From Hydrangea macrophylla (taxonomy: Eukaryota > Streptophyta > Magnoliopsida > Cornales > Hydrangeaceae): 64,000 nucleotides of DNA. Both the position numbers and the translations under genes were made by a program. The stretch covers positions 73,444,088 to 73,508,087 of the forward strand of contig CM066987.1 of the NCBI GenBank assembly GCA_033977485.1, in the 5' to 3' direction. Below the pieces are notes generated by a model. That model was given only the letters and a program-made list of their open reading frames with translations, made no database searches and was not told the DNA's origin. Each line of letters starts with the position of its first letter. Position 1 is the stretch's first letter. Positions 1-11,195 of this stretch are shown here, piece after piece.

Positions 1-632
1 CTATGGTAGTGGCTAGGAACAAATCGCTTTCTCATGATGGCTTTCATTTCCTCCCATGTCTCAATAGGCCTTTCATGGTTTCTCCTCCTATTTATCACAA
101 TTTGATCCCACCAAATAATAGCATAATCAGTAAACTCAATAACAGCAAGTTTTACCTTTTTCTCCTCGGAGTAGTTGTGGCACTCAAATATCAACTCCAC
201 TTTCTTCTCCCATTCTAAGTACACTTCTGGATCATTTTTCCCTTGGAATGAAGGTATCTTTACTTTGATGCTTCCCAAGTTTCTGTCAACCCCATCTTGC
301 CATCTTGGACCTCTTTGAAACCCTCTACCACGCCTTTCTCTCCTTGGCCCAAATCTGCCCCCACTATTTATTGAGGCTCGATCTTCTTCTTCATCGAACT
401 CATCATCATGATTTTCATCAGATTCATCTAGGGGTATGTGCCTTTCTTGCCTTCTAGCATTTCGAAATCTTTGAGGACGTCCTTCACGCCAAGTTGCAAT
501 TTCAGCATCTTGTCTATCCATCCTATCCCGAATCTCATTAAACATCACGCCCATACGTTCAAATTGTTGCTGCATAGCTTGTAACATGAAAGACGGATCC
601 TCCTTTCCTTCTTTGTTTGATTGAGAAGTCAT
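1..632 (-). CDS. GY1 gag N-terminal part (runs off left edge)
   Basis: The frame from an ATG at 632 stays open to base 1, about 210 codons, with no stop. It encodes the N-terminal half of a Ty3/gypsy Gag, the RNA-binding shell protein of the cytoplasmic virus-like particle. After an acidic and arginine-rich lead-in comes the conserved stretch [18 protein letters not shown], then [12 protein letters not shown] and YAIIWWDQ, typical of the plant retrotransposon Gag domain. The same blocks occur in GY2 and GY3. The ATG was chosen because it lies just after a candidate splice acceptor, matching the position of the gag ATG in the other two elements. The zinc knuckle, protease and polymerase are off-window, so intactness cannot be judged. 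Confidence 0.85.
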   Translation of the reverse strand, partial: MTSQSNKEGKEDPSFMLQAMQQQFERMGVMFNEIRDRMDRQDAEIATWREGRPQRFRNARRQERHIPLDESDENHDDEFDEEEDRASINSGGRFGPRRERRGRGFQRGPRWQDGVDRNLGSIKVKIPSFQGKNDPEVYLEWEKKVELIFECHNYSEEKKVKLAVIEFTDYAIIWWDQIVINRRRNHERPIETWEEMKAIMRKRFVPSHYH

Positions 633-642
633 ATTTTGAAAT

Positions 643-1339
643 CTGTGAAAAAAATGTTAGAGATAAAACCTCACAGCACTCCCTCACGTGTATGCACTCA
701 AAATTATGTCACTCACACTCGTGTTTCACTCTTAATTGGCTTTTTTCGAAATTGATCTCACACTCTCTTGCCTTTTTCCACTCTTAACTCCCCTTTTCAG
801 TTCTTTAATGAACTAAATGAACTTGAATCAAGAGATCTCAACAAGTAGTGTTTCAAAGCTTATACCAATGGCGAAAATATTTTAGAAATGACGAATCAAA
901 GTAGAAGGACAAACACAATCAGAATTGAGAGAATTGAAACTCACAATCAGATTTAAAGAGAGAAGAAATAAGAGATATAGTTATATTTTTATGAGAGAAC
1001 TAGAAACCAAGATTAGTATACCTCAAAGGAAGAAGATGAAACAAAAATCAGATTTGGCCTTTCTTTGATATCAATGCCTCCCTTCTTTTTTTTTTTTTTT
1101 TTTGGGATATCTTTTCTTTTTTTTTTTTTTTTTTTTTCTTTTTTTTTTTTCAGATCTCTTCTTTTCTTTTCTATTCTTTTTTTTTGTTTTGTTTTTTTGT
1201 ATAACTAGAGGCACAAAAACGAAAAACAAAGAAGAATGCAATATAAAACAGAATTTGAAGAACAAAAGAACACGAAGAGTCACGAAGAAAATACGAAGAA
1301 CAAACAGAGAATAGACGAAAAATTAAAAGGATAGATAAC
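643..1339 (-). other. Candidate leader intron of GY1
   Basis: On the minus strand a CAG/GTTATC donor-like site starts at 1339, 29 nt from the start of the primer-binding site. A CTAAC branch-like motif, a T-rich tract and a CACAG acceptor end at 643, 11 bases before the gag ATG. The ~700-bp span is rich in homopolymer purine tracts and has no gene. The same arrangement at matching positions occurs in GY2 and GY3. Splicing is inferred from the sequence signals only. Confidence 0.5.
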
Positions 1340-1356
1340 CTGATTTTAGAAACCTT

Positions 1357-1368
1357 GCTCTGATACCA
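1357..1368 (-). promoter_or_regulatory. GY1 primer-binding site (tRNA-Met type)
   Basis: On the minus strand TGGTATCAGAGC lies two bases inside the LTR end. It is complementary to the 3' end of plant initiator tRNA-Met, the usual primer for minus-strand synthesis in many plant LTR retrotransposons. Confidence 0.85.
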
Positions 1369-1693
1369 AATGATGCGAACCTCAATAGACTAGCAATGAG
1401 ACCCAACAACAAAGATTGAATATCTTCCCAAGAAAGCTAAAAATCAGATTGTTGTGAAAGTGAACCTGTGACCCAACGCCTATAAAGAGACGCAAACCAC
1501 AAGTATTCCAATTAGTGAACCTGAGACCCAACGCCTATAAAGAGACGCAAACCACAGGTATTCTTAGTTTTGAACGCCACAAGGTGAAAACCTTGATAAG
1601 TTCTGAAAGTTCAATGAAGAACCAAGAAGAAGGAGTAAAACCTCACTTTTATCAATTTATCAAAATCTGTCCATTACAAAAGATAAGCAAGGA

Positions 1694-1701
1694 TATATAT
1701 A
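1694..1701 (-). promoter_or_regulatory. Possible TATA box in GY1 LTR
   Basis: The palindromic run TATATATA lies roughly 400 bp into the LTR on the element strand, a plausible place for the U3 promoter. Only the motif and position support it. Confidence 0.4.
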
Positions 1702-1901
1702 GGCTTGGAACATCCCTCCAACCATAGGAATAAATGCAAGTAGTTGGAACAACCCTCCAACCATAAGAAATAATGCATTCACGTTTTTTAGCAAAGGCTA
1801 GTACAAAAAAGTAGTTTAACTCATTAAATGCACTTAAAAACATGAACCAACTCCCAACTACTATCTATAAAACATATATAGCTATATCTTAAAGGTTATA
1901 T

Positions 1902-2103
1902 TCAGTCCACATCTTCACATGCATGAATTAAATTGACATAGTCTTCATTTCCCTTTGGGCCACTCTTAGGATTGCTAAAATCAGCCCAAATTTCTTGAAT
2001 CAGTCCATTGAAAGTTTCTTTGATCTTTTTGGACCTTGCTCTTGTAATTGGCCCATTTGGAACATGTAATGGATCTTGTAATGGCCCATGTTGATTCTCA
2101 TCA
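1902..2103 (-). other. Polyprotein C-terminus encoded inside GY1 LTR
   Basis: Read from the LTR edge on the minus strand, an open frame of about 66 codons contains GPITRARSKKIK followed by FNGLIQEIW and ends at a TGA at 1902-1904. It matches the C-terminal tails of GY2 and GY3 (TRxRAK, then GLVQ, then W). In the 5' LTR it is an untranslated copy; the functional copy would be in the 3' LTR, outside the window. Confidence 0.7.
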
Positions 2104-3398
2104 GCAATGAACTTATAAATAATATCAGCTCTAGAATAACGTCCTGGACCTCTAAATGCCTTTCCTATGCGGGTCGTTTACAATTGATTCAATCAGTCCT
2201 TGCAGGTATTCAAAACTATTGGTCTGGTATGTTCATTCTTCCCAAGAGTGTGATTAAGGAAGTCGAGAAACTTTTAAGGAGATTTCTTTGGTCTGGGGGC
2301 GTTGAGAAAGGCCATGGGGCTAAGGTGGCTTGGGACATCGTTTGTACCCCCAAAGAGGAAGGGGGTTTGGGTTTGAAAAATCTTGTCCAACTCAATAAAG
2401 TTATGAACTTAAAACATATTTGGTCCCTTTTCTCTCCGGGAAACCGCTCTCTTTGGACTGATTGGGTGCATACGTATCTACTTAAAGAGAAAAGTTTTTG
2501 GGTTGTTAAGCCACCTTCTCAGAGTTCTTGGTACTGGAGGAAACTCCTTAACCTTAGAAACTTGGCTAGGCCTTTATTGAAACATAAAATTGGTAACGGC
2601 TATGGCACCTTTTTATGGTATGATAATTGGCACCCCTTAGGACCTCTCTTGGAAAAATTTGATCCTAGAGTTGCCTACGATGCAGCCATTCCTTTAAATG
2701 CTAAAGTTAAAGATATCATTGTGGAAGGGGATTGGCACTGGCCCCTTACAAACACGTTAGAACTTATGGAAATACGGGACCACATGCACGACTTCCCTTC
2801 CCCCTCTGAGAACAATGATAAAATCATGTGGATTCCCTCTTCAAATGGGAAATTTAAACTTGTTCATACTTGGGACCGCCTGAGAGATAATCGCCCCCCT
2901 GTTCCGTGGCATCGTCTCATCTGGTTCCCTGGCAATATCCCTAGACATAGTTTCATATCTTGGTTGGCTATTCTTAACAGGTTATCTACTCATGACAGGA
3001 TCTTCCCCTTCACTCCCGGGCCTTTGGCTTGTGTTTTATGCCACCAAGGTATGGAAACACATGATCATTTATTTTTTGGTTGTTCATTCTCTTCTTTTAT
3101 TTGGCAGGGCTTACTGCACCGTTTGGAGATTGCTGACAACTCTAGCCATTGGAGCTCTCGTGTGGATTGGGCTACTAGGACTTAGAAGACGAATACTCCC
3201 AACCACATCATTCCAAAAATGTGCCTTGGCTTGGCAGTCTACAACATTTGGACAGAAAGAAATTCTCGTACATTCAAGCTTGAAGCCAACACAAAAGAAA
3301 GAATCCTTGCAGAGATCTACCTACAGCTTAAGTTACAAATCCAAATCAAGTGGAGAAATGATCCTCATCTACCTACCTACGTTGCTAGATGGAATTAA
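2104..3398 (+). pseudogene. LN1 ORF2 C-terminal fragment (thumb/zf-RVT region)
   Basis: Encodes the C-terminal third of a LINE ORF2 protein: the ITSWTSKCLSYAGR and NYWSGMFILPK blocks after the RT core, then the WYWRKLL and YDNWHPLGPL blocks, then the zf-RVT region with CVLC and METHDHLFFGC. It starts abruptly at the GY1 edge. A TAG at 3183-3185 replaces the conserved tryptophan codon region of WATRIW found in LN3. The same frame then continues through MCLGLAVYNIW to the normal end, TAA at 3396-3398. The enzyme would have reverse-transcribed LINE RNA at the nicked target; this copy cannot. Confidence 0.85.
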
Positions 3399-3694
3399 TT
3401 TGTATCTATTATAATTTAAGCTCAGCTTGGCCCCTCGTCTGTGTATGGAGGTCTGGCTAGTGTTGCTGTTTTTGCGTGTGCCCCTGCTTTTCCTGTCTTT
3501 CTTTTAGGGGATTTCACGTGATTGGGTGGGTCGTTTTCTTGGTTCTTAGCCTCAGAATGCCTCCCATCCGTCGTTGCTTTGTATTGATTCTTTTGTTTGC
3601 GCTGATTGTTTACCCTGGGGTATGCCCCTTGATTTTTTGTATAGTGCCGGTTGGCTTTTTCTTTTATTGATTCGCCCTTTCCCGAAAAAAAAAA
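2104..3694 (+). mobile_element. LN1: LINE 3' part, interrupted by GY1
   Basis: The 3' portion of an L1-type plant LINE on the plus strand: the end of ORF2, then a ~285-bp 3' UTR with the GGGGTATGCCCC hairpin near 3620, ending in CCCGAAAA plus an A-tail at 3694. The 5' part lies beyond GY1, outside the window. LN1 itself is inserted in LN2, whose RT sequence resumes immediately after the A-tail. Confidence 0.9.
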
Positions 3695-3925
3695 TCCTAT
3701 TTCACCCTATCTTTTTGTGATTATTATGGATGCCTTAAGTCAGCTTCTGCATCACAACATTCAAAGGGGAACTTTTACTTACCATTGGAAATGTGACAAA
3801 TTAAGGATTTCACATCTCTGCTTTGCGGACGATCTTCTCATTTTCCTTAATGGGGATGTAGACTCAGCTATCATGGTAAAACAAACCCTTAACCAGTTTT
3901 TTGATCTTACTGGTCTACAAGCCAA
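3695..3925 (+). pseudogene. LN2 ORF2 fragment 1 (RT catalytic core)
   Basis: Encodes ISPYLFVIIMDALSQLL, the YHWKCDKL block and CFADDLLIF, which holds the RT catalytic FADD box, ending at LTGLQAN where LN3 interrupts. It begins directly after the LN1 A-tail. About 77 codons, open. Confidence 0.85.
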
Positions 3926-6273
3926 TTATCCATAAAAGAATTTCGAATGCCCAATTTAATGTGTTGGATAGTATGCCTACTAGTGCTGAAATAAAAGAAA
4001 CTTTATTTAGTCTTCACAGTAATAAAGCTCCAGGGCCAGATGGGTTTAATGCTTTCTTCTTTAAAGAAACTTGGGCCATTACAGGTGATTTAGTTGTTAA
4101 GGCTATAAAAGAATTTTTCATATCTGGGGAGCTTTTGCAAGATCTTAATACTACTTTAATTGCTCTCATTCCCAAAGTCCCTAATCCTTCTAGAATGGGA
4201 GATTTTAGGCCTATATCTTGTTGCAACACAGTCTATAAATGTATTTCCAAGATAATAGCCAAAAGAATTCAAACGATCCTACCCTCACTTGTGGATAATG
4301 CACAATCGGCTTTTATTAAGGGTAGAAAGATAAGTGATAATATCCTTCTTGCACAAGATTTGTTGAGGGATTATCATAAACATAATGGGCATCCTCGAGC
4401 TGCTGCTAAAGTTGACATTATGAAAGCTTATGATAGTGTTAGTTGGGAGTTCCTAGCAGATTTAATTGATATTCTTGGCTTTCCTCCCAAAATGCAAATG
4501 TGGATTAAGGCCTGTGTTACTTCCCCTAGATACTCGATTAATTTTAATGGTGAATCAATTGGTTATTTTGAGGGTGCTAAGGGTCTTAGACAAGGGGACC
4601 CCATGTCCCCATACCTGTTTGTGCTTGTTATGGATACTTTGAGCCAGCTTCTTTACTATAACATCCAACGAAATCCTGAGTTTAAATATCATTGGAAGTG
4701 TGACAAGTTAAACATTTCTCACCTTTGCTTTGCAGATGATCTTACTTTATTGTTCTATGGGGATGTGCAGTCTGCCCTTCTTATGAAAGATACCTTGTGT
4801 CAATTCCATGATTTTACTGGGTTACAAGCTAATTCAAGTAAAAGTTGTATCTTCCTTGCAGGTGTTGAGGATGATGTTTCTGACTCTATTTGCCAAATCC
4901 TCCAAATTTCCAAAGGAAGCCTCCCTATGAAATACTTAGGAGTGCCTCTTATCACCTCTCGACTTAAAAGAGTTCATTGTGATGAGTTAATAACTAGAAT
5001 TAGTAGTAGAATTCTTTCTTGGACTTCCAAATTTTTATCCTTTGCAGGAAGAATTCAGTTAATCAATTCTGTTATTGCTGGAATCCTTAACTATTGGTCT
5101 GGTATGTTTATTCTCCCTAAGTATATTCTAAAACAAGTTGAGTGTCTTATGAGAAAGTTTCTTTGGTCTGGTGGGGTTGAAAAATCCCAAGGTGCTAAAG
5201 TGGCTTGGGAGAGAGTTTGCAAGCCTAAGAATGAAGGCGGTTTAGGATTTAAAAATCTTACTCAAATGAATTGTGTTCTTAATTTGAGACATATTTGGTC
5301 CTTATTTTCTGTGGATAATGTTTCTCTTTGGTCCAAATGGGTTCATACTTACATGTTGAAAAGCAGAAGTTTTTGGGTTGTTAAGCCCCCTTCCCAGTGT
5401 TCCTGGTACTGGAGGAAACTCCCCAAACTTCGGGATATTGTTAGACCTTTACTTAAGCATAAAATTGGGAATGGGTGTGGTACTTATCTGTGGTATGATA
5501 ATTGGCACCCTTTGGGCCCTCTGTTAGATAAGTTTGGTCCCAGAGTGGCCTATGATGCAGCTATTCCTTTAAATGCTAAAGTTAGAGATATCATTGTTAA
5601 TGGGGAGTGGCAATGGCCTAGTGCTAATACCATTGATCTTAGGGAGATTAGAGCTCAGATGCACATTACTCCTCCTCCTTCGGATCACTTGGATACTGTA
5701 GTTTGGTGTGTTTCCCCAAATGGTAAATACAATTTTGCTCACACATGGGAACATATTAGGGAGCAAGGCCCTAAAGTGCAATGGCATAAACTTGTTTGGT
5801 TCTCGGGTAATATTCCTAGACATAGTTTTATAACATGGCTGGCCGTTATTAATAAACTGTCTACCCATGACAGGATTGTCCACTATACTCCTGGTCCGCT
5901 GGCGTGTGTTTTGTGCCATAAAGCTATGGAAACTCATGACCATTTATTCTTTGAATGCTTATTTTCAGCGTTTATATGGCAGGGCCTCTTACAGATTCTG
6001 GCAATTCCCAAACCAACCTTGAATTGGAACTCTTTGGTTGATTGGGCAACTAGGATATGGAAAAAGAATACACCACTTCATGTTATTTCGAAGATGTGCT
6101 TAGGGATGGCGGTCTACAACATTTGGAAGGAAAGGAATGCTCGTACTTTCAAAACTGAAACTAAGTCTAAAGAAAAGGTCTTATCTGAGATTCTCCAGCA
6201 AGTTACTCTCCAAATTGAAATCAAGTGGCGGAATGATCCCATTTTACCAAGTCTTATAGCCAGATGGAGCTAG
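3926..6273 (+). pseudogene. LN3 ORF2, 5'-truncated but otherwise open
   Basis: About 780 codons with no stop. In order it shows NKAPGPDGFNAFFFK at the start of the RT domain, PNPSRMGDFRPISCCN, SAFIKGRKISDN, DIMKAYDSVSW, GLRQGDPMSPYLF, the FADD box at 4729-4740, KYLGVPLI, and the zf-RVT region with CVLCHKAMETHDHLFF and C-terminal MCLGMAVYNIWKERN. The endonuclease domain and the native start are missing, so it is a dead-on-arrival copy. The in-frame ATG at 3901 belongs to LN2 sequence and is fortuitous. It is closer to LN1 and LN4 (YDNWHPLGP, WATRIW) than to the LN6/LN7/LN9 subfamily (FDNWLPMGP, THDRIYNY). Confidence 0.85.
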
Positions 6274-6564
6274 GTGTGTGGCTGTTTGAGAGTGCTGCTT
6301 GTTCTTGTTCTTTATGTTGTTTGCATTGGTTGCACCGCCTAGTGCAATGGTTGGAGCTGTTTTTGTCTCTGTTTTGTTGGTTTGTTTATGTGATTGTTGG
6401 ATTCCCATCTTGGCCTAGGCTGTAGATGTGTCCCTTTCTTTAGAGCATCTTTTGGTGCTTTTGCGCTCATTGTTAACCCTGGGGTATGCCCCTTGTATTT
6501 TGTATAGTGCCGCTTTGTTGGCTTTTGTTTTTTTTATTAATGTACCGATTTCCGAAAAAAAAAA
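3926..6564 (+). mobile_element. LN3: 5'-truncated LINE inside LN2
   Basis: The plus-strand LINE starts within ORF2, between the endonuclease and RT, at IIHKRI. It runs through the stop at 6273 and a ~280-bp 3' UTR with GGGGTATGCCCC near 6480 to TTTCCGAAAA and an A-tail. LN2 resumes at KSCIFF, only a codon or two after its break. No clear TSD is visible; the left junction has only a short shared AAT/ATT overlap. Confidence 0.85.
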
Positions 6565-7266
6565 CTCTAAAAGCTGCATTTTTTTCTCTAATGTTGAAGA
6601 TGACAAGATTGAAGATATTCTGAGTACTCTTCATTTTGAAAAAGGAAATCTTCCCATCAAATATCTTGGAGTTCCTTTAATCTCTTCAAAACTTAAAAAA
6701 CAAGATTGTGATGGCTTGGTTTATAAAATTTGTGCTAGGATAAATTCTTGGAAATCTAAATTCTTATCTTATGCAGGAAGAGCCCAACTAATTAGCTCTG
6801 TTTTAACAGGAATTCAGCTCTACTAGTCTGGTATGTTTATACTTCCCAAAGGTGTCCTCAAGCAAATCTCTCAAGCATTGTCTAGATTTCTCTGGTCTAG
6901 TAAAACAGATAAATATTCAGGAGCTAAGGTTGCTTGGGATAAAAGTATGCAGACCAAAAAAGGAAGGAGGACTGGGTTTCAAAGATATCTTCTTGGTTAA
7001 CAAAGTCTTAAATTTGAAGCATATTGGAAATCTATTGGACCCATCCAATATATCTCTATGGAATAAATGGGTCCACCAGTACATGCTGAAAAATAAGAGT
7101 TTTTGGCAGTCCAAGATTCCATCCCAATGCTCTTGGTATTGGAGAAAGTTATTAAAACTTAGAGAAGTGGCTAAACCTTTACTAATTCATCACATTGGTA
7201 ATGGTGACCACACTTCCCTTTGGTTTGATAATTGGCTTCCTATAGGCCCTTTGTTGGATAAATATT
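6565..7266 (+). pseudogene. LN2 ORF2 fragment 2 (RT thumb and downstream)
   Basis: Resumes LN2 with KSCIFFSNVEDD, NLPIKYLGVPLISSKLKK and INSWKSKFLSYAGRAQLI. An in-frame TAG follows at the conserved position of YWSGMF (near 6825), and then a shift into the frame carrying KEGGLGFKDIF and WYWRKLLKLREV. It ends at LLDKY, where LN4 is inserted. At least one stop and one frameshift make it a relic. Confidence 0.8.
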
Positions 7267-7550
7267 TTTCGGGAAATGGTGAATAAATAAAACAAAAGCC
7301 AAACGGCACTATACAAAAGTACAAGGGGCATACCCCAGGATATACAATAAGCACAAAAAGCATCCAGATGATGCACTTAAGGGGAAATTCCAAGGCTTAT
7401 AGCCAAGAAGGCCCACCTTAGCAAAAGATCACTCAATAGTGGATAGAATAAAAGACAACACAAGAGCATAGCTCAATGGTCCCTCATAAAACCTGAACTA
7501 TTAAAGAAAATCAAAATGAGCAAAAATGATATGAAAGGTGCTTGTTCAGT

Positions 7551-10500
7551 CTATGTCCATCTAGTAATGTAATTTAAGAGAAGTGGATCATTTTTCCACT
7601 TGATCTGGATCTGGATATAGATTTGGAGGTGGATCTCTTGAAGGAGCCTTTCTTTTGTTTTAACTTCAGATTTGAATGTTCGAGCATTTCTTTCCTTCAT
7701 ATGCTATAAATGATCAACCCAAGACACATTCTAGGAATAATGTGTTTAGGAGTTTTCTTTGTCCATTTTCTAGCTGCCCATTCCACAATAGAGATCCAAG
7801 AAGACGCATGGGAATTAATATCCAAACGTTGCAATAAGGCCTGCCAAATAAAAGAAGAGTATGAGCAACTAAAAAACAAGTGATCATGCGATTCCATACC
7901 TTGATAACAGAGAACACATCCTAAGGGTCCAGGAGTGAAGTGGACAATCCTGTCATGAGTAGATAAACGGTTAAGAATTGCCAACCAAGAAATGAAACTG
8001 TGCTTAGGTATATTTCCTGGAAACCAAATGAGCCGATGCCATGGAACCTTCGGGCCAGTGACTCGAAGGTGTTCCCAAGTATGTGCAAGGTTAAAGTTCC
8101 CATTGGGAGAAGGAACCCATATAGACTAATCTAGGTTATCAGAAGGCAGGGGAAGATCAAGCATGTGGCTTCGAATTTCCATGAGTTCCAGCGTGTTAGT
8201 ACGAGGCCATTGCCATTCCCAATCCACTATGATATCTTTAACTTTCGCATGTAAGGGAATTGCTGCGTCGTATGCAACTCTGGGACTAAATTTATCCAAG
8301 AGAGGGCCTGAGGGATGCCAATTGTCATACCATAAGAAGGTACTACTCCCATTCCCAATCTTGTGTTTCAATAAGGGCCTAACCATGTCTCTGAGTTTAA
8401 GGAGTTTCCTCCAATACCAAGAACTTTGGGACGGGGCTTTAACAATCCAAAAACTTTTGTCTTTTAAGAGATAAATTTTAACCCAATCCACCCACATAGA
8501 ATTTGGCCCTGAAGAGAAAAGGGACCAGATATGTTTTAAATTCAATGTTTTATTGAGTTGGATAAGATTCTTCAACCCCAATCCCCCTTCCATGAATTAA
8601 CCATTTTTCCGAAAAATCCCCCTTCCATTTTAGGCCGACATACAAGGTCCCAAGCAACTTTAGCCCCATGAGCTTTTTCAATGCCTCCAGACCAAAGAAA
8701 TCTCCTCAATAACTTTTCAACCTCTTTTAAAATGCTTTTGGGTAGGATAAACATACCAGACCAGTAGTTTTGAATTCCTGAAAGGACAGAATGTATTAAT
8801 TGAAGTTGTCCAGCATAAGAAAGGCATTTAGAAGTCCAAGATGTTATTCTAGAGCTAATCTTGTTAACAAGTTCTTGACAATCTCCCTTCTTTAGTCTAG
8901 ATGTTATAAGAGGAACACCAAGGTACTTAAGAGGAAGGGATCCAATAGTAAATTGGAATATGTGGCAAATGGAATTAATTACCGTATCTTCAATGCCAGA
9001 AGTAAAAAGACAACTCTTACTAGTGTTAGCAAGTAAGCCAGTGAGGTCATAAAATTGAGTAAGAGTGCTTTTCATAAGGTGGGCAGAATCTGTATCCCCG
9101 TGAAATAGTAAAAGTAGGTCATCAGCAAAGCAAAGGTGGGAAATACTCAGCTTTTCACATTTCCAATGATATTTAAAGTGTATTGAAGCTTTTATATTGT
9201 GTTTTATTAATTGGCTCAAAGTATCCATCACAAGAACAAAAAGGTAGGGAGAAAGAGGGTCACCCTGTCTAAGACCTTTAGCACCTCCAAAATAGCCAAT
9301 AGATTCTCCATTAAAATTGATGGAATATTTAGGGCTAGTGACACACTTTTTAATCCAAATTTGCATTCTGGGGGGTACCCTAAGATATCAATTAAGTCCA
9401 ATAAGAACTGCCAGCTAACACTATCATAGGCTTTCATAAGGTCAACCTTAGCTGCTGCACGGGGTTGACCCGAGGGTTTATGATAATCCCTCATAAGGTC
9501 CTGAGCTAACAAAATATTATCACTTATCTTGCGACCTTTGATGAAGGCAGACTGAGCATTGTCCACAAGACTAGGGAGGACAAGTTGGAGTCTTTTTGCA
9601 ATGATTTTTGAGATACATTTATAGATCGTGTTACAACACGAAATTGGACGAAAATCACCCATGTTAGAAGGATTAGGAATTTTAGGGATAAGGGCAATTA
9701 AGGTTGCATTAGACTCTCCCAATAGTTCCCCGTGGATAAAAAATTCTTTAATAGCTTGAGTAACTAAAGCACCTGTGATATTCCAAGTTTCTTTATAAAA
9801 ATGAGCATTGTAGCCATCAGGACCCGGAGCTTTGTTACTATGGATGCTAAACATGGCATCCTTGATCTCAATATCACTAGGGATACTATCCATACTGGAG
9901 AGGGCTTCAGTGGGGATTCTTTTATGGATAATATTCCTTAGCACATTATAACCAGGATAGTTATTAGTAGCAGGAGTACCAAGCATGGTATTAAAATACC
10001 TAATGGCTTCCTGCTGGGCTTCTACTTCGCTTTTTGTCTGATCCCCATTAGGTAGTAAGAGGGAGACAATCCTTTTCCTATTCCTACGGTTTTTGACGGA
10101 TTGATGGAAAAAGGTGGTGTTCTTATCCCCTGCTTCAAGCCATTGGACTCTGGATTTTTGTCTCATCACTTCCTCCTCCACCCGTATAGCTTCTAAAAAA
10201 ATCCCCATGAGGTTACGTTCCTGGGATTTAAGTGTCAAGTCAAGTGGGTGTTCATCGAGAAGTCTTTGGCAGTGCAATAGATTTTCTCTAGATTCGTCAG
10301 CATGCAACTTTGCTCTACCTATAGAATCTTTAGAAAATTTTTTAAGTTCAGTTTTGAGATTCTTAAGTTTTTTGCATAACTGGAATTGGTAATTACCCTC
10401 AACATTATTAGCCCAAGAATTTTTAACCAAGTCCTCAAAATTATCTAACGATGTCCAATAGTTATAGAATTTGAATGTATGACCTTTTTTCCTGGTAGAA

Positions 10501-11195
10501 TTATCCATTTTAACAAGAATAGGAGAATGATCAGAAATACCAGATGGGAGAAACTGAGCATATGCTGATGGGAATTTGTCAAGCCAATCTTGATTGACGA
10601 GAGCTCTATCCAATTTTTCCTTATACCTGCTAGTGCTCCAAGTGAAATAAATCCCTGTGAATCGAAGATCTACAAGGCAAGAGGCATTCACACACGCATT
10701 AAATTCCTCGGCTCCTTGGTCTTTTCCCGGATTACCCCCAAATTTCTCATTAGAGTTAAGTACCGCATTAAAGTCACCGATTGTAATCCAGGGACTGTGA
10801 CCAAGGGAGGCTGAGATGGACTTGATGTCAGCCCACAGACTTCTTCTTTCTTGGATGGTGTTAAAACCATAGACAAAAGAAGCTTCAAAAGACACAGACA
10901 GATTTATATCTTGGATAGAGACATGAATTAGCTGCCTAGTGTTTTTCAAAACAGTTAAAGAAACTTTGTTAGGGTTCCAACCAACCCAAATTCTATCCAC
11001 AGAATTTGGTTGGCTATTAGTAACAAAATTCCAACTAGGAAGAATTCTTTTTTGTATGCCATCTTGGTTAGGCATTCTAACTTTGGATTCAGTGATCCCT
11101 AAAACATCAATATGATTAGAAGAAACAAATTTGGAAATTTCCATTTGTTTAGAAAATTGATTAAGACCCCTAATATTCCAGCAACCAATAATCAT
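7551..11195 (-). pseudogene. LN4 ORF2 (endonuclease-RT-zf-RVT), broken
   Basis: Starts MIIGCWNIRGLNQ at 11195. The APE-like endonuclease shows ITESKV, TIGDFNAVL and SDHSPIL; then come NKAPGPDGYNAHFYK, MKAYDSVSW and CFADDLLLLF. Lesions in order: a frameshift near 9366-9376 just before CVTSPKYSINFNG; a 23-bp LINE micro-insertion plus 12-bp TSD at 8582-8628; a TAG at 8126-8128; a one-base loss in the conserved W of YSIW near 7697. The ancestral reading ends at a TAG at 7551. It would have nicked target DNA and reverse-transcribed LINE RNA; it is now inactive. Confidence 0.88.
8594..8616 (+). mobile_element. 23-bp ultra-short LINE insertion with 12-bp TSD
   Basis: The last bases of a LINE (TTAACCATTTTTCCG and five or six A) sit between two exact copies of TCCCCCTTCCAT (8582-8593 and 8617-8628). 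It interrupts LN4 ORF2 at the KMEGG block. Its orientation is opposite to LN4. It is a complete retrotransposition product truncated to almost nothing. Confidence 0.85.

Larger units (their letters stand above)
1..2103 (-). mobile_element. GY1: Ty3/gypsy element, 5' part only
   Basis: A 5' LTR, primer-binding site, leader and start of gag read on the minus strand; the rest lies left of the window. The LTR edges are TGATG and CATCA. The outer LTR edge at 2103 abuts LINE ORF2 sequence of LN1, so GY1 inserted into that LINE. The bases at 2104-2108 (gcaat) should be one copy of the target duplication, but its partner is outside the window. The gag region is clearly related to those of GY2 and GY3 without being near-identical, so this is a separate subfamily. 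Confidence 0.9.
1371..2103 (-). repeat. GY1 5' LTR (~733 bp)
   Basis: The inner edge is set by the primer-binding site and the outer edge by the switch to LINE sequence. The ends form a 5-bp inverted repeat, TGATG/CATCA, the same as in GY2. The U3 end encodes the C-terminal tail of the element's polyprotein. The partner LTR is outside the window, so no divergence estimate is possible. Confidence 0.85.

Noticed and set aside
1071..1314. Overlapping ORFs rich in Lys or Phe on both strands
   Set aside because: They are translations of the homopolymer tracts in the GY1 leader; no protein-like composition.
3476..3670. Small hydrophobic ORF after LN1 ORF2
   Set aside because: It lies in the LINE 3' UTR; the same positions in other LINEs are not conserved as coding.
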